Made by a program: the position numbers and the translations under genes. From Pseudomonadota bacterium (GTDB lineage: Bacteria; Pseudomonadota; Gammaproteobacteria; Steroidobacterales; Steroidobacteraceae), in the NCBI GenBank assembly GCA_023433465.1, contig JAEZCR010000046.1:1-27257 (forward strand): a stretch of 27,257 nucleotides of DNA. Reading direction: 5' to 3'. Under the pieces are notes generated by a model that was not told where the DNA came from, did no database searches, and worked only from the letters and a program-made list of their open reading frames with translations. Positions within the stretch are counted from its first letter, which is position 1. The number at the start of each line of letters is the position of its first letter. Of this stretch, positions 1 to 9,896 are shown in pieces.

Positions 1-1019
1 TCATGCGCATCTTCGGCGATCCGAATCGCACGAAGAAATGGCTGGCGATGGCCGGCATGAAGGAAGGCGAGGTCATCGAGAGCGGCATGCTCACGCGCCA
101 GATCGAGAAGGCGCAGCGCAAGGTCGAGGCGCACAACTTCGACGTGCGCAAGCAGCTGCTCACGTTCGACGACGTCGCGAACGATCAGCGCAAGGTCATT
201 TACCAGCAGCGCACCGAGCTCATGGGCGCGGAAAACCTCGCCGATGCCGTGCGCGGCATCCGCGCCGAAGTGGTCGCGGGCATCCTCGACCAGCACATGC
301 CCTCGAACGTGAGCCACGAGGAGTGGGATCTGGCGGGCCTCGCGCAGGCGATCCAGAAGAATTTCGCGACGCAGATCGACCCGGTGCAGTGGCTCAAGGA
401 GAAGCCGGACCTCGAGGAGTCGGAGCTGCGCGCGCGTGTCGTCGCCGCCGTCGACGAGATGTACGACGCGAAGGTCGAGCGCATCGGCCGCGATCAGAAC
501 GGCAAGCTGATCATGCGGCACGTCGAGAAAGACATCATGTTGCGCGTGCTCGATCAGCAGTGGCGCGATCACCTGGGCGCGATGGACTACCTGCGCCAGG
601 GCATTCATCTTCGCGGCTACGCGCAGAAGGATTACCGCTTCGAGTACAAGCGCGAGGCGTTCGAACTTTTCGCCGCGATGCTCGATCGCATCAAGTTCGA
701 CACCGTGACGATCCTCTCCTCGCTCGACGTGCAGGTGAAGACGCCCGAGCAGCTCGAGCGCGAGGAAGAAGCGCGCCGCGAACGGCTCAACCGCGCGCTG
801 CAGTTGCAGCACGCCGAGGCCGCCTCGCTTTCGCAGCTCGGTGGCGCGGGCGAAGAGCAGCCGCCGCCCGGCGCGCGTGCGCCGCAGCAGTTTCCGCCGC
901 CGATCGAACCGCAGCGTCCCGTGCGCGTGGCGCCGAAGGTCGGCCGCAACCAGCCCTGCCCCTGCGGCAGTGGCAAGAAGTTCAAGAACTGCCACGGCGT
1001 CCTCGAAGGCGTGGAATAG
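1..1019 (+). CDS. secA: Protein translocase ATPase SecA, C-terminal part (5' end outside window)
   Basis: SecA is the cytoplasmic ATPase that pushes unfolded preproteins through SecYEG. Only about the last 338 residues are present; family members are about 900 residues, so the nucleotide-binding domains lie upstream of the window. What is visible matches the helical scaffold and wing region (the stretch around RQIEKAQRKVEAHNFD, DQQWRDHLGAMDYLRQGIHLRGYAQKDP-like positions). It is followed by a Pro/Gln-rich linker and the C-terminal zinc-binding SEC-C motif CPCGSGKKFKNCHG, which contacts SecB and lipids in known SecA proteins. The reading frame enters from before base 1, so the Met at base 3 is internal, not a start. 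The TAG stop at 1017-1019 is also the first three bases of a 41-bp repeat. mutT follows 39 bp later, the usual gammaproteobacterial secA-mutT order. Confidence 0.97.
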   Translation, partial: MRIFGDPNRTKKWLAMAGMKEGEVIESGMLTRQIEKAQRKVEAHNFDVRKQLLTFDDVANDQRKVIYQQRTELMGAENLADAVRGIRAEVVAGILDQHMPSNVSHEEWDLAGLAQAIQKNFATQIDPVQWLKEKPDLEESELRARVVAAVDEMYDAKVERIGRDQNGKLIMRHVEKDIMLRVLDQQWRDHLGAMDYLRQGIHLRGYAQKDYRFEYKREAFELFAAMLDRIKFDTVTILSSLDVQVKTPEQLEREEEARRERLNRALQLQHAEAASLSQLGGAGEEQPPPGARAPQQFPPPIEPQRPVRVAPKVGRNQPCPCGSGKKFKNCHGVLEGVE

Positions 1020-1057
1020 GGGGCAGCCCCCGTTTCCTGGCAAAAGGGGTCAGCCCT
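1017..1057 (+). repeat. 41-bp REP-like repeat, copy 1 (secA-mutT)
   Basis: This is a direct copy of an element seen three times in the first 2.8 kb. It starts with the secA stop codon TAG, then the palindrome GGGGGCAGCCCCC, a spacer GTTTCCTGGCAAA, and a second imperfect palindrome AGGGGTCAGCCCT. It fills nearly the whole gap between secA and the mutT start at 1059. Copies 1 and 2 differ at one base in 41. The neighbouring RAYT transposase makes a REP-type identity likely, although the usual GTAG tetranucleotide of classic REPs is not seen next to the hairpin. Confidence 0.85.
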
Positions 1058-1058
1058 C

Positions 1059-1511
1059 ATGCCCGTTGGTATGAACGTAAAGCCGCGACTGCGCGTGGTC
1101 GCGGGAGCGATTATCGATTCGAACAAGCGCGTACTCATCGCGGAGCGTCCCGCCGGCAAACACATGGCGGGTTGGTGGGAATTTCCCGGCGGAAAGGTCG
1201 GGACCGATGAGACGGACGCGCAGGCACTCGAGCGCGAATTGCGCGAGGAACTGGGCGTCGAGACCCGCGTGCACCGCCAGATCACGACGATGGCTCACGA
1301 GTATCCGGACCGCATCGTCGACCTCGTCTTGCTGCACGCCTCGATCCTCAGCGGCGAGCCGCGCGGCCTCGATGGCCAGCAATTGAAGTGGGTGGATTGT
1401 CAGTCCCTCGGCGGTGAGCGCCTCCTGCCGGCCGACCTGCCGCTCATCCCGGCCCTTCAGGCGTTATCATCCCGACACGACGTGCTCTCGAGCTCGTCCC
1501 CCTCAACCTGA
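1059..1511 (+). CDS. mutT: MutT-like NUDIX hydrolase (8-oxo-dGTP diphosphatase)
   Basis: MutT enzymes hydrolyse oxidised nucleotides such as 8-oxo-dGTP and prevent A:T to C:G transversions. The NUDIX box is complete at about residues 45-67 (GKVGTDE, then RELREELGV), giving the G-x5-E-x7-R-E-U-x-E-E-x-G-U pattern. It is preceded by EFPGG as in E. coli MutT. At 150 residues it is slightly longer than the E. coli protein (129). Two starts are possible: the ATG at 1059, which has an AGGGG nine bases upstream, and the ATG at 1071, which would give an N terminus closer to known MutT but has no visible Shine-Dalgarno. I kept 1059. The AGGGG lies inside the 41-bp repeat, so the repeat may supply the ribosome binding site. 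Position after secA supports the mutT name. Confidence 0.9.
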   Translation: MPVGMNVKPRLRVVAGAIIDSNKRVLIAERPAGKHMAGWWEFPGGKVGTDETDAQALERELREELGVETRVHRQITTMAHEYPDRIVDLVLLHASILSGEPRGLDGQQLKWVDCQSLGGERLLPADLPLIPALQALSSRHDVLSSSSPST

Positions 1512-1524
1512 AACGGTGAATTCG

Positions 1525-1914
1525 ATGGCCGGCGAGCAACAACAACTTCCCGAAATCAAACTCGACGCGACACAGCTTTATCGCGAAGAGATCTTCACGG
1601 ATCGCAAGGCCGGCACCCTGCGACGGCTGATGCCCGTGAAGAGCGACGGCAGCGACGACTCCTCGCGCCCGGTCCTGTACTCCGGCCAGACCCAACTACT
1701 CACGCCGGCCGGCGTGCTGCCGCTCGCGTTCGAGCTCGAAGCGACCTCGCTCGAGGACGCCTGCAACAAGTTCCCCGAAGCCGTGAAGGTCGCGATCGAG
1801 CAGGCGATCGAAGAGGCACGCGAGATGCGCCGTGAGGCCGCGTCGCGCATCGTCGTCCCGGAGGCGGGCGGCACGATGGGCGGGCCGGCGGGCGGCGGCC
1901 GCATCAAGCTATAG
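1525..1914 (+). CDS. Small conserved hypothetical protein
   Basis: This 129-residue protein begins MAGEQQQLPEIKLD. I do not recognise a named domain. It is soluble, with no signal peptide or membrane segment. Its middle part (LMPVKSDGS to QTQLLTPAGVLPL) looks beta-rich. A long acidic amphipathic helix follows, about residues 73-108, rich in Glu/Ala/Arg, and then a Gly-rich tail ending GGGRIKL. The start at 1525 was chosen because ACGGTGA precedes it by a few bases and because upstream in-frame codons overlap mutT. It is probably co-transcribed with mutT (13 bp gap). The stop TAG at 1912-1914 forms the first three bases of repeat copy 2. Function unknown. Confidence 0.75.
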   Translation: MAGEQQQLPEIKLDATQLYREEIFTDRKAGTLRRLMPVKSDGSDDSSRPVLYSGQTQLLTPAGVLPLAFELEATSLEDACNKFPEAVKVAIEQAIEEAREMRREAASRIVVPEAGGTMGGPAGGGRIKL

Positions 1915-1952
1915 GGGGCAGCCCCCGTTTCCTAGCAAAAGGGGTCAGCCCT
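1912..1952 (+). repeat. 41-bp REP-like repeat, copy 2
   Basis: This copy is identical to copy 1 except for one base (spacer GTTTCCTAGC instead of GTTTCCTGGC). It again begins with an in-frame TAG stop codon, here of the small hypothetical gene. It ends one base before the stop codon of the convergent RAYT gene (1954), so the element bridges the two convergent 3' ends. It carries the hairpins GGGGGCAGCCCCC and AGGGGTCAGCCCT. Confidence 0.85.
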
Positions 1953-1953
1953 C

Positions 1954-2616
1954 TCAGCGCTTTCGCCGCGGCCGACCAAGGGGAGCGAGCGACTGTTCCA
2001 GCCCATCTCGCTTCGCGGCGGCTTCTGCCCAGTCCGGCGAACCGAAAGGGCGCTGCCGATTGATGGACTCGCGGACCGCATGCAGCTCCGCCGCGGTCAT
2101 CGGCTGGTTCACGAATTCCTTCCACCACTTTGGCAGTTCGACGGGAGAAGGCGTCAATGCGAAAGGTGACTCATTCGAGTCCCTCCACTTGAGACTGCCC
2201 CACCGCCAATCCTCGGCGCGCTCAACCAGCTTTGCCCGCAGCGCATTGCGCTCGACGTAACGAAGCACGGTCAGGAGATGATGGTCCTCCTGGATCAAGC
2301 TCGCCTTGAAGCGCCCCTGCCAGAGCCGTCCGGTCGTCCCGTACTTCCGATGATGCCTCCGGACGTGCGTCGTGAAGAGCCAGCTGATCCACGACGCAAG
2401 ATCCTTGTCGGTTGACGGCCTTACTACCAGATGCAGGTGGTTGGGCATCAGACACACCGCAATCAATGGCAGTTCGACACGCTGCTGCGCCTCGCGCATG
2501 TAGCCGACGAACGCGTCGTAATCGGCGGCACTATGGAACAGGCGCGCCTTCTGGTTCCCGCGATTGATGACGTGGTAACACTCGTTTGCGCAGATCGTTC
2601 GAGGTGGCCGGGGCAT
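1954..2616 (-). mobile_element. REP-associated tyrosine transposase (RAYT, Y1/HUH family)
   Basis: RAYTs are domesticated relatives of the IS200/IS605 TnpA family. They are single-strand DNA endonucleases that use one catalytic tyrosine, and they act on nearby REP palindromes. In this 220-residue protein the HUH metal motif is visible as PNHLHLVV (His60, His62). The predicted catalytic tyrosine is Tyr120 in LRYVERNALRAKLV, followed by the family hallmark EDWRWGSL. The C terminus (RQRPFGSPDW to GRPRRKR) is the basic tail typical of RAYTs. The gene looks complete. Inverted copies of a 41-bp repeat sit on both sides, one just past its stop and one about 80 bp upstream of its start, as expected for a RAYT/REP unit. 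It is oriented against secA-mutT and the small upstream gene, so it probably arrived separately. Confidence 0.92.
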
Positions 2617-2690
2617 GCCTCACGTTAATACGCGCCACGAACTGAGGGGCGCGACAAAAATCCCGTGAAGGCGCGAAAACGGATCAGGGC

Positions 2691-5057
2691 TCAGGGTAGG
2701 GCTGACCCCTTTTGCTGGGAAACGGGGGCTGCCCCCAATTCGCGGTCGAAGAAACGCACGATGTTCGCGTGCGCGTGCCAGCCGGTGGCGTTCTGGCGGA
2801 TGAGGCCGTGTTTGCCGCCAGGGTAGGTCATCAGGTCGAACGGTTTCTGCAGATCCTGCAGCGTCTTCATGAGCGCGGTGCTGTGCGCGAACAGCACGTT
2901 GTCGTCGGCCATGCCGTGTACGAGCAGCAGCGGGCGCCGCAGGTCCTTCGCGTACGTGAGCACGTTGCTCGCCGTGTAGCCGGCGGGATTCAGCTCCGGG
3001 GTAGATAGATAACGCTCGGTGTAGTGCGTGTCGTACAGCGCCCAGTCGGTCACGGGCGCGCCCGCGACGCCGGCGGCGAACGCGTCCGGCTGCTGCATGA
3101 GGCACATGAGCGTCATGTAGCCGCCGTAACTCCAGCCGAACATTCCGATCCGCGACGCATCGACGAAGGGCAGTCCGCGCAGGTACTCGACCCCGCGAAG
3201 CTGGTCCTGCACTTCCACGCCGCCCATGCGCAGACCGAGCGCGGTCTCGAACTTCGCGCCGCGCAGGCCGGTGCCGCGATTGTCGAGCGCGAACACGACA
3301 TAGCCGTGCTGTACGAGATACTGGTGGAACAGTTTCCCCCAACTGTTCATCACGCGTTGCACGCCGGGGCCGCCGTACACCTCGATGAGAACCGGCAGCT
3401 TCGCTCCCGGCGCCAGGTTGCGCGGTTTCATGAGTTTGTACTGCAGCAGCTGTCCGTCAGCGGCCTTCAGCGTTCCGAATTCCGCGCTCACGTGCGCATC
3501 GAGGTACGGCGCATACGGATGCGTGGAGTCGAGGGTATTCGCAAGCAGCGCCGTGATCTCCGCGCCGTTCGCGCGACGCAGCGTCACGTTCGTCGGCGTA
3601 TCGGCATTCGAGTACGTATCCACGAACACGCGCGCATCGCCCGACATCGTGATGTCGTGCCAGCCCGCGCCGGTCGTCACGCGATGCGGGGGCGTATTGC
3701 TCTTGCCCGGGCCGCTCAACGGCGCCCAGTACAACTGCCGCTCGATGGGCGAGGGCAGGTTGGCCGTGAAATAGACCCGTCCCGCCTTTTCATCGACGGC
3801 GCGGATCGCCGACTCGCCATTCCCGCCGATCACCATGAACTCGCCGCTCGTGATCCGCCCCACGAGCGTGCCGTCGTTCTCGTATAGATAGAGGTGCTGG
3901 TACCCGTCGCGCGAGGACGCCCAGATGAAGCGCGGCGACTTCTCGAGGAACGTGAGCTCCTGGTGCAGCGGCACCCAGTGTTCGCTGCGCTCGGTCAGCA
4001 GCACGCGTCCGCGGCCGGTGCGCGCATCGAAGCGCAGCAGGTCCAGCTTCTTCTGGTCGCGGCTCTGCCGCTGTACGGCGATTCCCCGGCTGTCCGGAAA
4101 CCAGTCCACGCGCGGTAGATAGATGTCGCGCTCGGGGCCGAGATCGAGCTGCACGCGCCGCTCCGAGCCGAGCTCCGCGACGAACAGGTCGACGCGCGCG
4201 TTCGGGGTTCCGGTCGAAGGATATCGCTGGCGCACGATGGTCGCGCCCGTGGCCTGGATCTCGAAGCGCTCGACTTCGTTGACACCGGACTCGTCGACGC
4301 GCGCCAGCACGATGCGTTTCTCGTCCGGCGCCCACCAGTAACCCGTGTCGCGGTCCATCTCCTCCTGCGCGATGAATTCGGCCATGCCGTAACTCACCAG
4401 GCCGCCGCCCTCGGTCGTGATCGCGCGCTCCACTCCATTCTCGAGATCGATCACGCAAAGGTTCTGGTCGCGCACGAAACTCACGTAGTGAGAGCGCGGC
4501 GAGAACCGCGCATCGGTTTCGTAACCCGCGGTTTCCGTGAGCCGACGCACGGCCTCCTCGGGCTTGCGCGCGAGATCGTAGACGTAGAGATCGCCATTCA
4601 GCGGGATCAGCAGCAGCCGGCTGTTCGGCGCGAAGCTGTACTCGACGATTCCGGAGAACGCGGAAGTCCGCTGCCGCTCGCGTCGCGCTTCTTCCTCCGC
4701 GGACAAAGCACGGTCCGCGCCGGCGAGCACGCGCGAGTCGACGAGCTGCCGATGTCCGGACGCCGTTACGTCAAACGCCCACAGATCGAAGCGATCCTTG
4801 TCGTCGTCGCGCGCCCGCAGGTAGGCGATGAGTTTGCCGTCGGGCGAAATCTTCACGCCGCGCAGCGTCGGGCCGGACAGATCGGGAGCCTGGAACAGCC
4901 GCTCCAGCGGCAAATCACCCGACCGCGCGCCCGCGGGCCAGAGCGAAATCACTACTGCGATCCCCGTGAGGAACGCGGCCACGACCGGATGACTCGAAAA
5001 CACGGCGTTCCGGGACGGGACGCGTGCACCGTTTGATAGACTTCCTCGCGAATTCAT
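2691..5057 (-). CDS. DPP IV-like S9 family peptidase (exported)
   Basis: This is a predicted prolyl dipeptidyl peptidase of about 788 residues, acting outside the cytoplasm on proline-containing peptides. The N terminus has a hydrophobic segment (HPVVAAFLTGIAVVISLWPA) consistent with a signal peptide or anchor. The central part is a WD-like beta-propeller (DPP IV N-terminal domain) and includes the double-Glu motif FIAQEEMDRDTGYWWAPD, which binds the substrate N terminus in DPP IV enzymes. The C-terminal alpha/beta hydrolase has the triad Ser643 (GWSYGG), Asp718 (HGMADDNV) and His750 (GGKHG). GTG and ATG are adjacent at 5060 and 5057; neither has a clear Shine-Dalgarno and I used the ATG. The start is only 15 bp from the divergent peptidase gene. 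The last 15 residues are encoded by a 41-bp repeat and replace the likely ancestral stop. Confidence 0.92.
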   Translation of the reverse strand: MNSRGSLSNGARVPSRNAVFSSHPVVAAFLTGIAVVISLWPAGARSGDLPLERLFQAPDLSGPTLRGVKISPDGKLIAYLRARDDDKDRFDLWAFDVTASGHRQLVDSRVLAGADRALSAEEEARRERQRTSAFSGIVEYSFAPNSRLLLIPLNGDLYVYDLARKPEEAVRRLTETAGYETDARFSPRSHYVSFVRDQNLCVIDLENGVERAITTEGGGLVSYGMAEFIAQEEMDRDTGYWWAPDEKRIVLARVDESGVNEVERFEIQATGATIVRQRYPSTGTPNARVDLFVAELGSERRVQLDLGPERDIYLPRVDWFPDSRGIAVQRQSRDQKKLDLLRFDARTGRGRVLLTERSEHWVPLHQELTFLEKSPRFIWASSRDGYQHLYLYENDGTLVGRITSGEFMVIGGNGESAIRAVDEKAGRVYFTANLPSPIERQLYWAPLSGPGKSNTPPHRVTTGAGWHDITMSGDARVFVDTYSNADTPTNVTLRRANGAEITALLANTLDSTHPYAPYLDAHVSAEFGTLKAADGQLLQYKLMKPRNLAPGAKLPVLIEVYGGPGVQRVMNSWGKLFHQYLVQHGYVVFALDNRGTGLRGAKFETALGLRMGGVEVQDQLRGVEYLRGLPFVDASRIGMFGWSYGGYMTLMCLMQQPDAFAAGVAGAPVTDWALYDTHYTERYLSTPELNPAGYTASNVLTYAKDLRRPLLLVHGMADDNVLFAHSTALMKTLQDLQKPFDLMTYPGGKHGLIRQNATGWHAHANIVRFFDRELGAAPVSQQKGSALP
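2698..2738 (-). repeat. 41-bp REP-like repeat, copy 3 (inverted, inside peptidase 3' end)
   Basis: This copy lies on the minus strand and is inverted relative to copies 1 and 2, so the RAYT gene sits between copies facing each other. It differs from copy 1 at three bases: TTG in place of TAG at its left end, and CCCAGC in place of CCTGGC in the spacer. Unlike the other two copies it is translated. It encodes the last residues of the S9 peptidase, whose TGA stop lies just beyond it at 2691-2693. Confidence 0.85.
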
Positions 5058-5072
5058 CACAGGAGTTTAGGG

Positions 5073-7249
<2,177 letters not shown>

Positions 7250-7250
<1 letters not shown>

Positions 7251-8125
7251 TGCAACCGACACTCATCCGCGACCAGCTCGAGTACTGGCTGCTGCGCCCC
7301 GATGCGCGGCTCGCGGGTCGGGTGCGCTGCTACTTCGTGGTGGACGCCGGCACGAGTTCCTACGAACACGACGAACTACTGCTGCCGGATGGGTATGCCG
7401 AGATCGTGTTCGCGCTCGATGCCGGATACGAACGATGGGCGGTGGGCGAGGCGCGGCGCAGCGTGATGAAACGCAGCTACGTGATCGGCGGCCGTTCTCA
7501 CTCCGTGATGACGAGCGGATCGAGACGGTTGAAGCTCGTCGGCGTGAAGCTCGAACCGCAGGCGCTGCGTCGAATGATCGGCGTGCCGCTCGGCGAATTC
7601 CGCGATGCCACGCTCGACATGCGCGACCTGAATCATCGGCCGTTGCTCGAACTCGAGGACGCCATCGCCGGATCCCCGTCAGTCGACGACATCGCCGCAA
7701 CGCTGGATCGATTCTTCCTGCGGCAGATGGACGCGGACTCCGGTGATCCGGCGGTCAACCGGATGGTCGACGAGATTCGCGGATCACGCGGGATGCTGTC
7801 GATCGCACGTGGCCGCGAGGCGCTTGGCATGGACGAGCGCACGATCGAGCGGCGATTCGCCGACGCCATCGGCATGACGCCGAAGAAATACGCGCGCATC
7901 GTGCGCTTCAAGCACAGCTATCACGAATTGCTCACGCGCGGGGCGGCCGCGCCGCGCGAGGCCGGGCACCTCGAGGGGTATTACGACCAGTCACATTTCA
8001 TCCGCGAGTTCCGGCATTTCACCGGAACGACACCGAAAGCGTTGCTGGCGCGCCGCACGCCCTCATCGACCGCGGTCACCGACCATCTGCTTCGCGGCGA
8101 TCTCTCGGCGGCGTTGCCGCACTAA
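7250..8125 (+). CDS. AraC-family transcriptional regulator
   Basis: This 291-residue regulator starts at the ATG at 7250, whose A is the last base of the peptidase TGA stop, so the two genes are translationally linked. The N-terminal part (WLLRPDARLAGRVRCYFV to DGYAEIVFAL) resembles the DUF6597-type ligand or sensor domain found in AraC regulators. The C-terminal third is the AraC helix-turn-helix pair: MDERTIERRFADAIGMTP followed by YYDQSHFIREFRHFTGTTP. It probably binds a promoter in response to a small molecule. Its close overlap suggests it may regulate the peptidase gene or be co-expressed with it, which is inference. The 3' end overlaps the convergent membrane-protein gene by four bases. 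Confidence 0.88.
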
Positions 8126-8970
8126 CTCTTTCGCCGGAACGCGTTGCCGAGCAGCGTGTTGTCGAATCCCGTGCCCGCGTCGCCCGTCGTCGCATACCGG
8201 AACAGCGCGGCCGAGTACACGCCCTGCAGCGCGCCATGGATCAGACCGAGCAGGACGAACCCGCCGATCAGCACCGCTCCAACCGTGAAGGCGAGCACCG
8301 CGCTCTGCGCCTGGATCAGACCCACGATCACCGCGACGCTGACCGCGGCCAGCAGCACGTACATCACGCCGAACACCAGTCCCATGCCGACGTTGCCGAT
8401 GATGTTCTCGCCCCAGGTCTTCTTGAGTAGTGAGGCGCTTTCCTTCACCGCGTCGATCGGTCCGATGTTGCGCGTGACCAGCAGCGGCACGACCATGAAC
8501 GTGGCCACGGTGAACGCGACACCGAGCAATCCGGTGATCCATCTTCCGACCACGCCCAGGCGCTCTTCGATCATCCGCAGGATGATGCCGACCGTCGCCG
8601 CGATCGCGGCGTAACCCAGGATCGCGCCCAGCTTCGAGTTCGCGATGCGCAGCCCGTCCTTCACCGTGGGATCTCCGCCCTCGAGGCGGATCATCGCGGC
8701 GCCGACCAGCGCGGCGTTGAAGTAGAAGATCACGAAGTTCTGGCTGAGGTAGAACAGGAACCCCACCACCACGTGCAGCGGCTGCACTTCGCCGTTCTCG
8801 TGAACCTGCGCGAACGCGTCGGTCGCGACCAGCGGCAGGATGAAACTGACCGCGACGAGAATCGCCGCGATGCTCGAGAGAAGCGGGAACACCAGCAGTT
8901 CCTTGTCCTGCCGCAGCACGCTGCCACTCGCCTTGATGAGCTCCCAACTACGCGAAAAGCGATCGAACAT
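8122..8970 (-). CDS. DUF6159-like multi-pass membrane protein
   Basis: This 282-residue integral membrane protein has about six hydrophobic segments. Short soluble parts carry the sequence ESASLLKKTWGENIIGN, which resembles the conserved TWGE-type stretch of DUF6159-family proteins. The protein begins MFDRFSRSWELIKASGSVLRQD and has no cleavable signal. A strong Shine-Dalgarno (GGGAGG) lies about six bases before the ATG. The family has no known biochemical role that I am aware of. It is transcribed away from zapD and downstream of a repeat-like region. It overlaps the convergent AraC-family gene by four bases, so the two 3' ends share no terminator space. Confidence 0.8.
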   Translation of the reverse strand: MFDRFSRSWELIKASGSVLRQDKELLVFPLLSSIAAILVAVSFILPLVATDAFAQVHENGEVQPLHVVVGFLFYLSQNFVIFYFNAALVGAAMIRLEGGDPTVKDGLRIANSKLGAILGYAAIAATVGIILRMIEERLGVVGRWITGLLGVAFTVATFMVVPLLVTRNIGPIDAVKESASLLKKTWGENIIGNVGMGLVFGVMYVLLAAVSVAVIVGLIQAQSAVLAFTVGAVLIGGFVLLGLIHGALQGVYSAALFRYATTGDAGTGFDNTLLGNAFRRKS

Positions 8971-9006
8971 GTGAGCCTCCCGATCAAGTCTTCTTATTAT
9001 TCACGG

Positions 9007-9070
9007 ACGGCGTCGCTTCGACGCCGTTTCCTTCGTGGCGCTTGCGCCTGGAAATAGGCGCTTGCCCCTG
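9007..9070. repeat. REP-like hairpin cluster between zapD and the DUF6159-like gene
   Basis: This holds a perfect palindrome, ACGGCGTCG-CTT-CGACGCCGT (9007-9027, nine-bp stem). Next comes GGCGCTTGCGCC (9037-9048), a second small hairpin. The nine-base unit GGCGCTTGC occurs at 9037-9045 and 9057-9065, exactly 20 bp apart. There is no T-tract after the first hairpin on either strand, so it is not an obvious intrinsic terminator. It is unlike the 41-bp repeat near the RAYT in sequence but has a similar layout of a strong hairpin followed by a second GC hairpin. It may be a different REP family. Confidence 0.5.
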
Positions 9071-9071
9071 A

Positions 9072-9875
9072 CTAAGTACAGCAAGTAAGGGTGAAGGGGA
9101 TATCTTCGGTCGTCTGCTGCGGCCGCTCCTTCAACCCATTCCACGCCAGCAACCGCACCGAGCACCGGTAGTGAGACCCTGATGTCTCCGGATACAGCCC
9201 GCAACCCGCCGGCAGCGCGATGCGCACGAGCTGGATCGGCGTGTCGCGTTCGAAAGTGATGTGATACACGCCGCCGCGCGCGATCTCCTGGCGCGGCTTG
9301 CCGTGCTGGCGCGTGATCCAGAGTAGTTCGGCGATGGCGTCGCACAGCGGACGCAGCGCGGCCAGCCACTCGTTGAACGAGCGCGCGCGCTGATCGGTCG
9401 GCTGGTTCAGCCAGAAGAAGAAGTCCGGCAGGTCGAACTCGCACGTGCCACCCGGAATCGCGCTGCGATGCCGGATCGCCGAGAGGAACTCCGAGTCCTT
9501 GAGTCCCGCAAGGTAGTTGGAGCCGCAGGCGACGAGGTCCGCGCGCAGGCGCAACAGATTGGACATCACCGTGCGCAGCCGCGCGGAGTCCACGCCGGGT
9601 TTGCTCTGGAACACGTTGAGCTGCGCGAGATGACGCTCGAGCTCCTTCTGCACGTCGGCGCGCACGTCGCCGCGCGTCGCGATCGCGAGGATGTCGAGCA
9701 GGCTGCCCATCGCGGCGCGGCTGCCCCACTGGCTCTGCATCTCGTTGTGATACAGCGCCTGGCTGTAGAGGAAGTCGAGGCGCAGGAACGTACGCATGCG
9801 CTCGTTGAGCGGCTGCTCGAAAACGAGCGGCGCGGGCTCCGCGATCGGTTGTTGCTGGTGGGCTTCCTCTGCCAT
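9072..9875 (-). CDS. zapD: Cell division protein ZapD
   Basis: ZapD bundles FtsZ filaments and stabilises the Z ring at midcell. The 267-residue protein has the family signatures FEQPLNERMRTFLRLDFL near the N terminus, SIPGG-like GGTCEFDLPDF in the middle, and the ending pattern FTLTCCT resembling E. coli ZapD (FELACC). The E. coli protein is 247 residues, so length is normal with a modest N-terminal extension. The start ATG is at 9875, about 20 bp after the coaE stop. The coaE-zapD order is the classic one and continues the pilB-pilC-pilD operon. Soluble, no membrane segment. Confidence 0.92.
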   Translation of the reverse strand: MAEEAHQQQPIAEPAPLVFEQPLNERMRTFLRLDFLYSQALYHNEMQSQWGSRAAMGSLLDILAIATRGDVRADVQKELERHLAQLNVFQSKPGVDSARLRTVMSNLLRLRADLVACGSNYLAGLKDSEFLSAIRHRSAIPGGTCEFDLPDFFFWLNQPTDQRARSFNEWLAALRPLCDAIAELLWITRQHGKPRQEIARGGVYHITFERDTPIQLVRIALPAGCGLYPETSGSHYRCSVRLLAWNGLKERPQQTTEDIPFTLTCCT

Positions 9876-9896
9876 CTGGCTATTCTGCGCGACCCT

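Noticed and set aside
38..1210. Long open frames inside secA and other genes, rich in Arg, Ala and Gly
   Set aside because: They are shadow frames of high-GC coding DNA. They have no recognizable domains and overlap strongly supported genes in a different frame.
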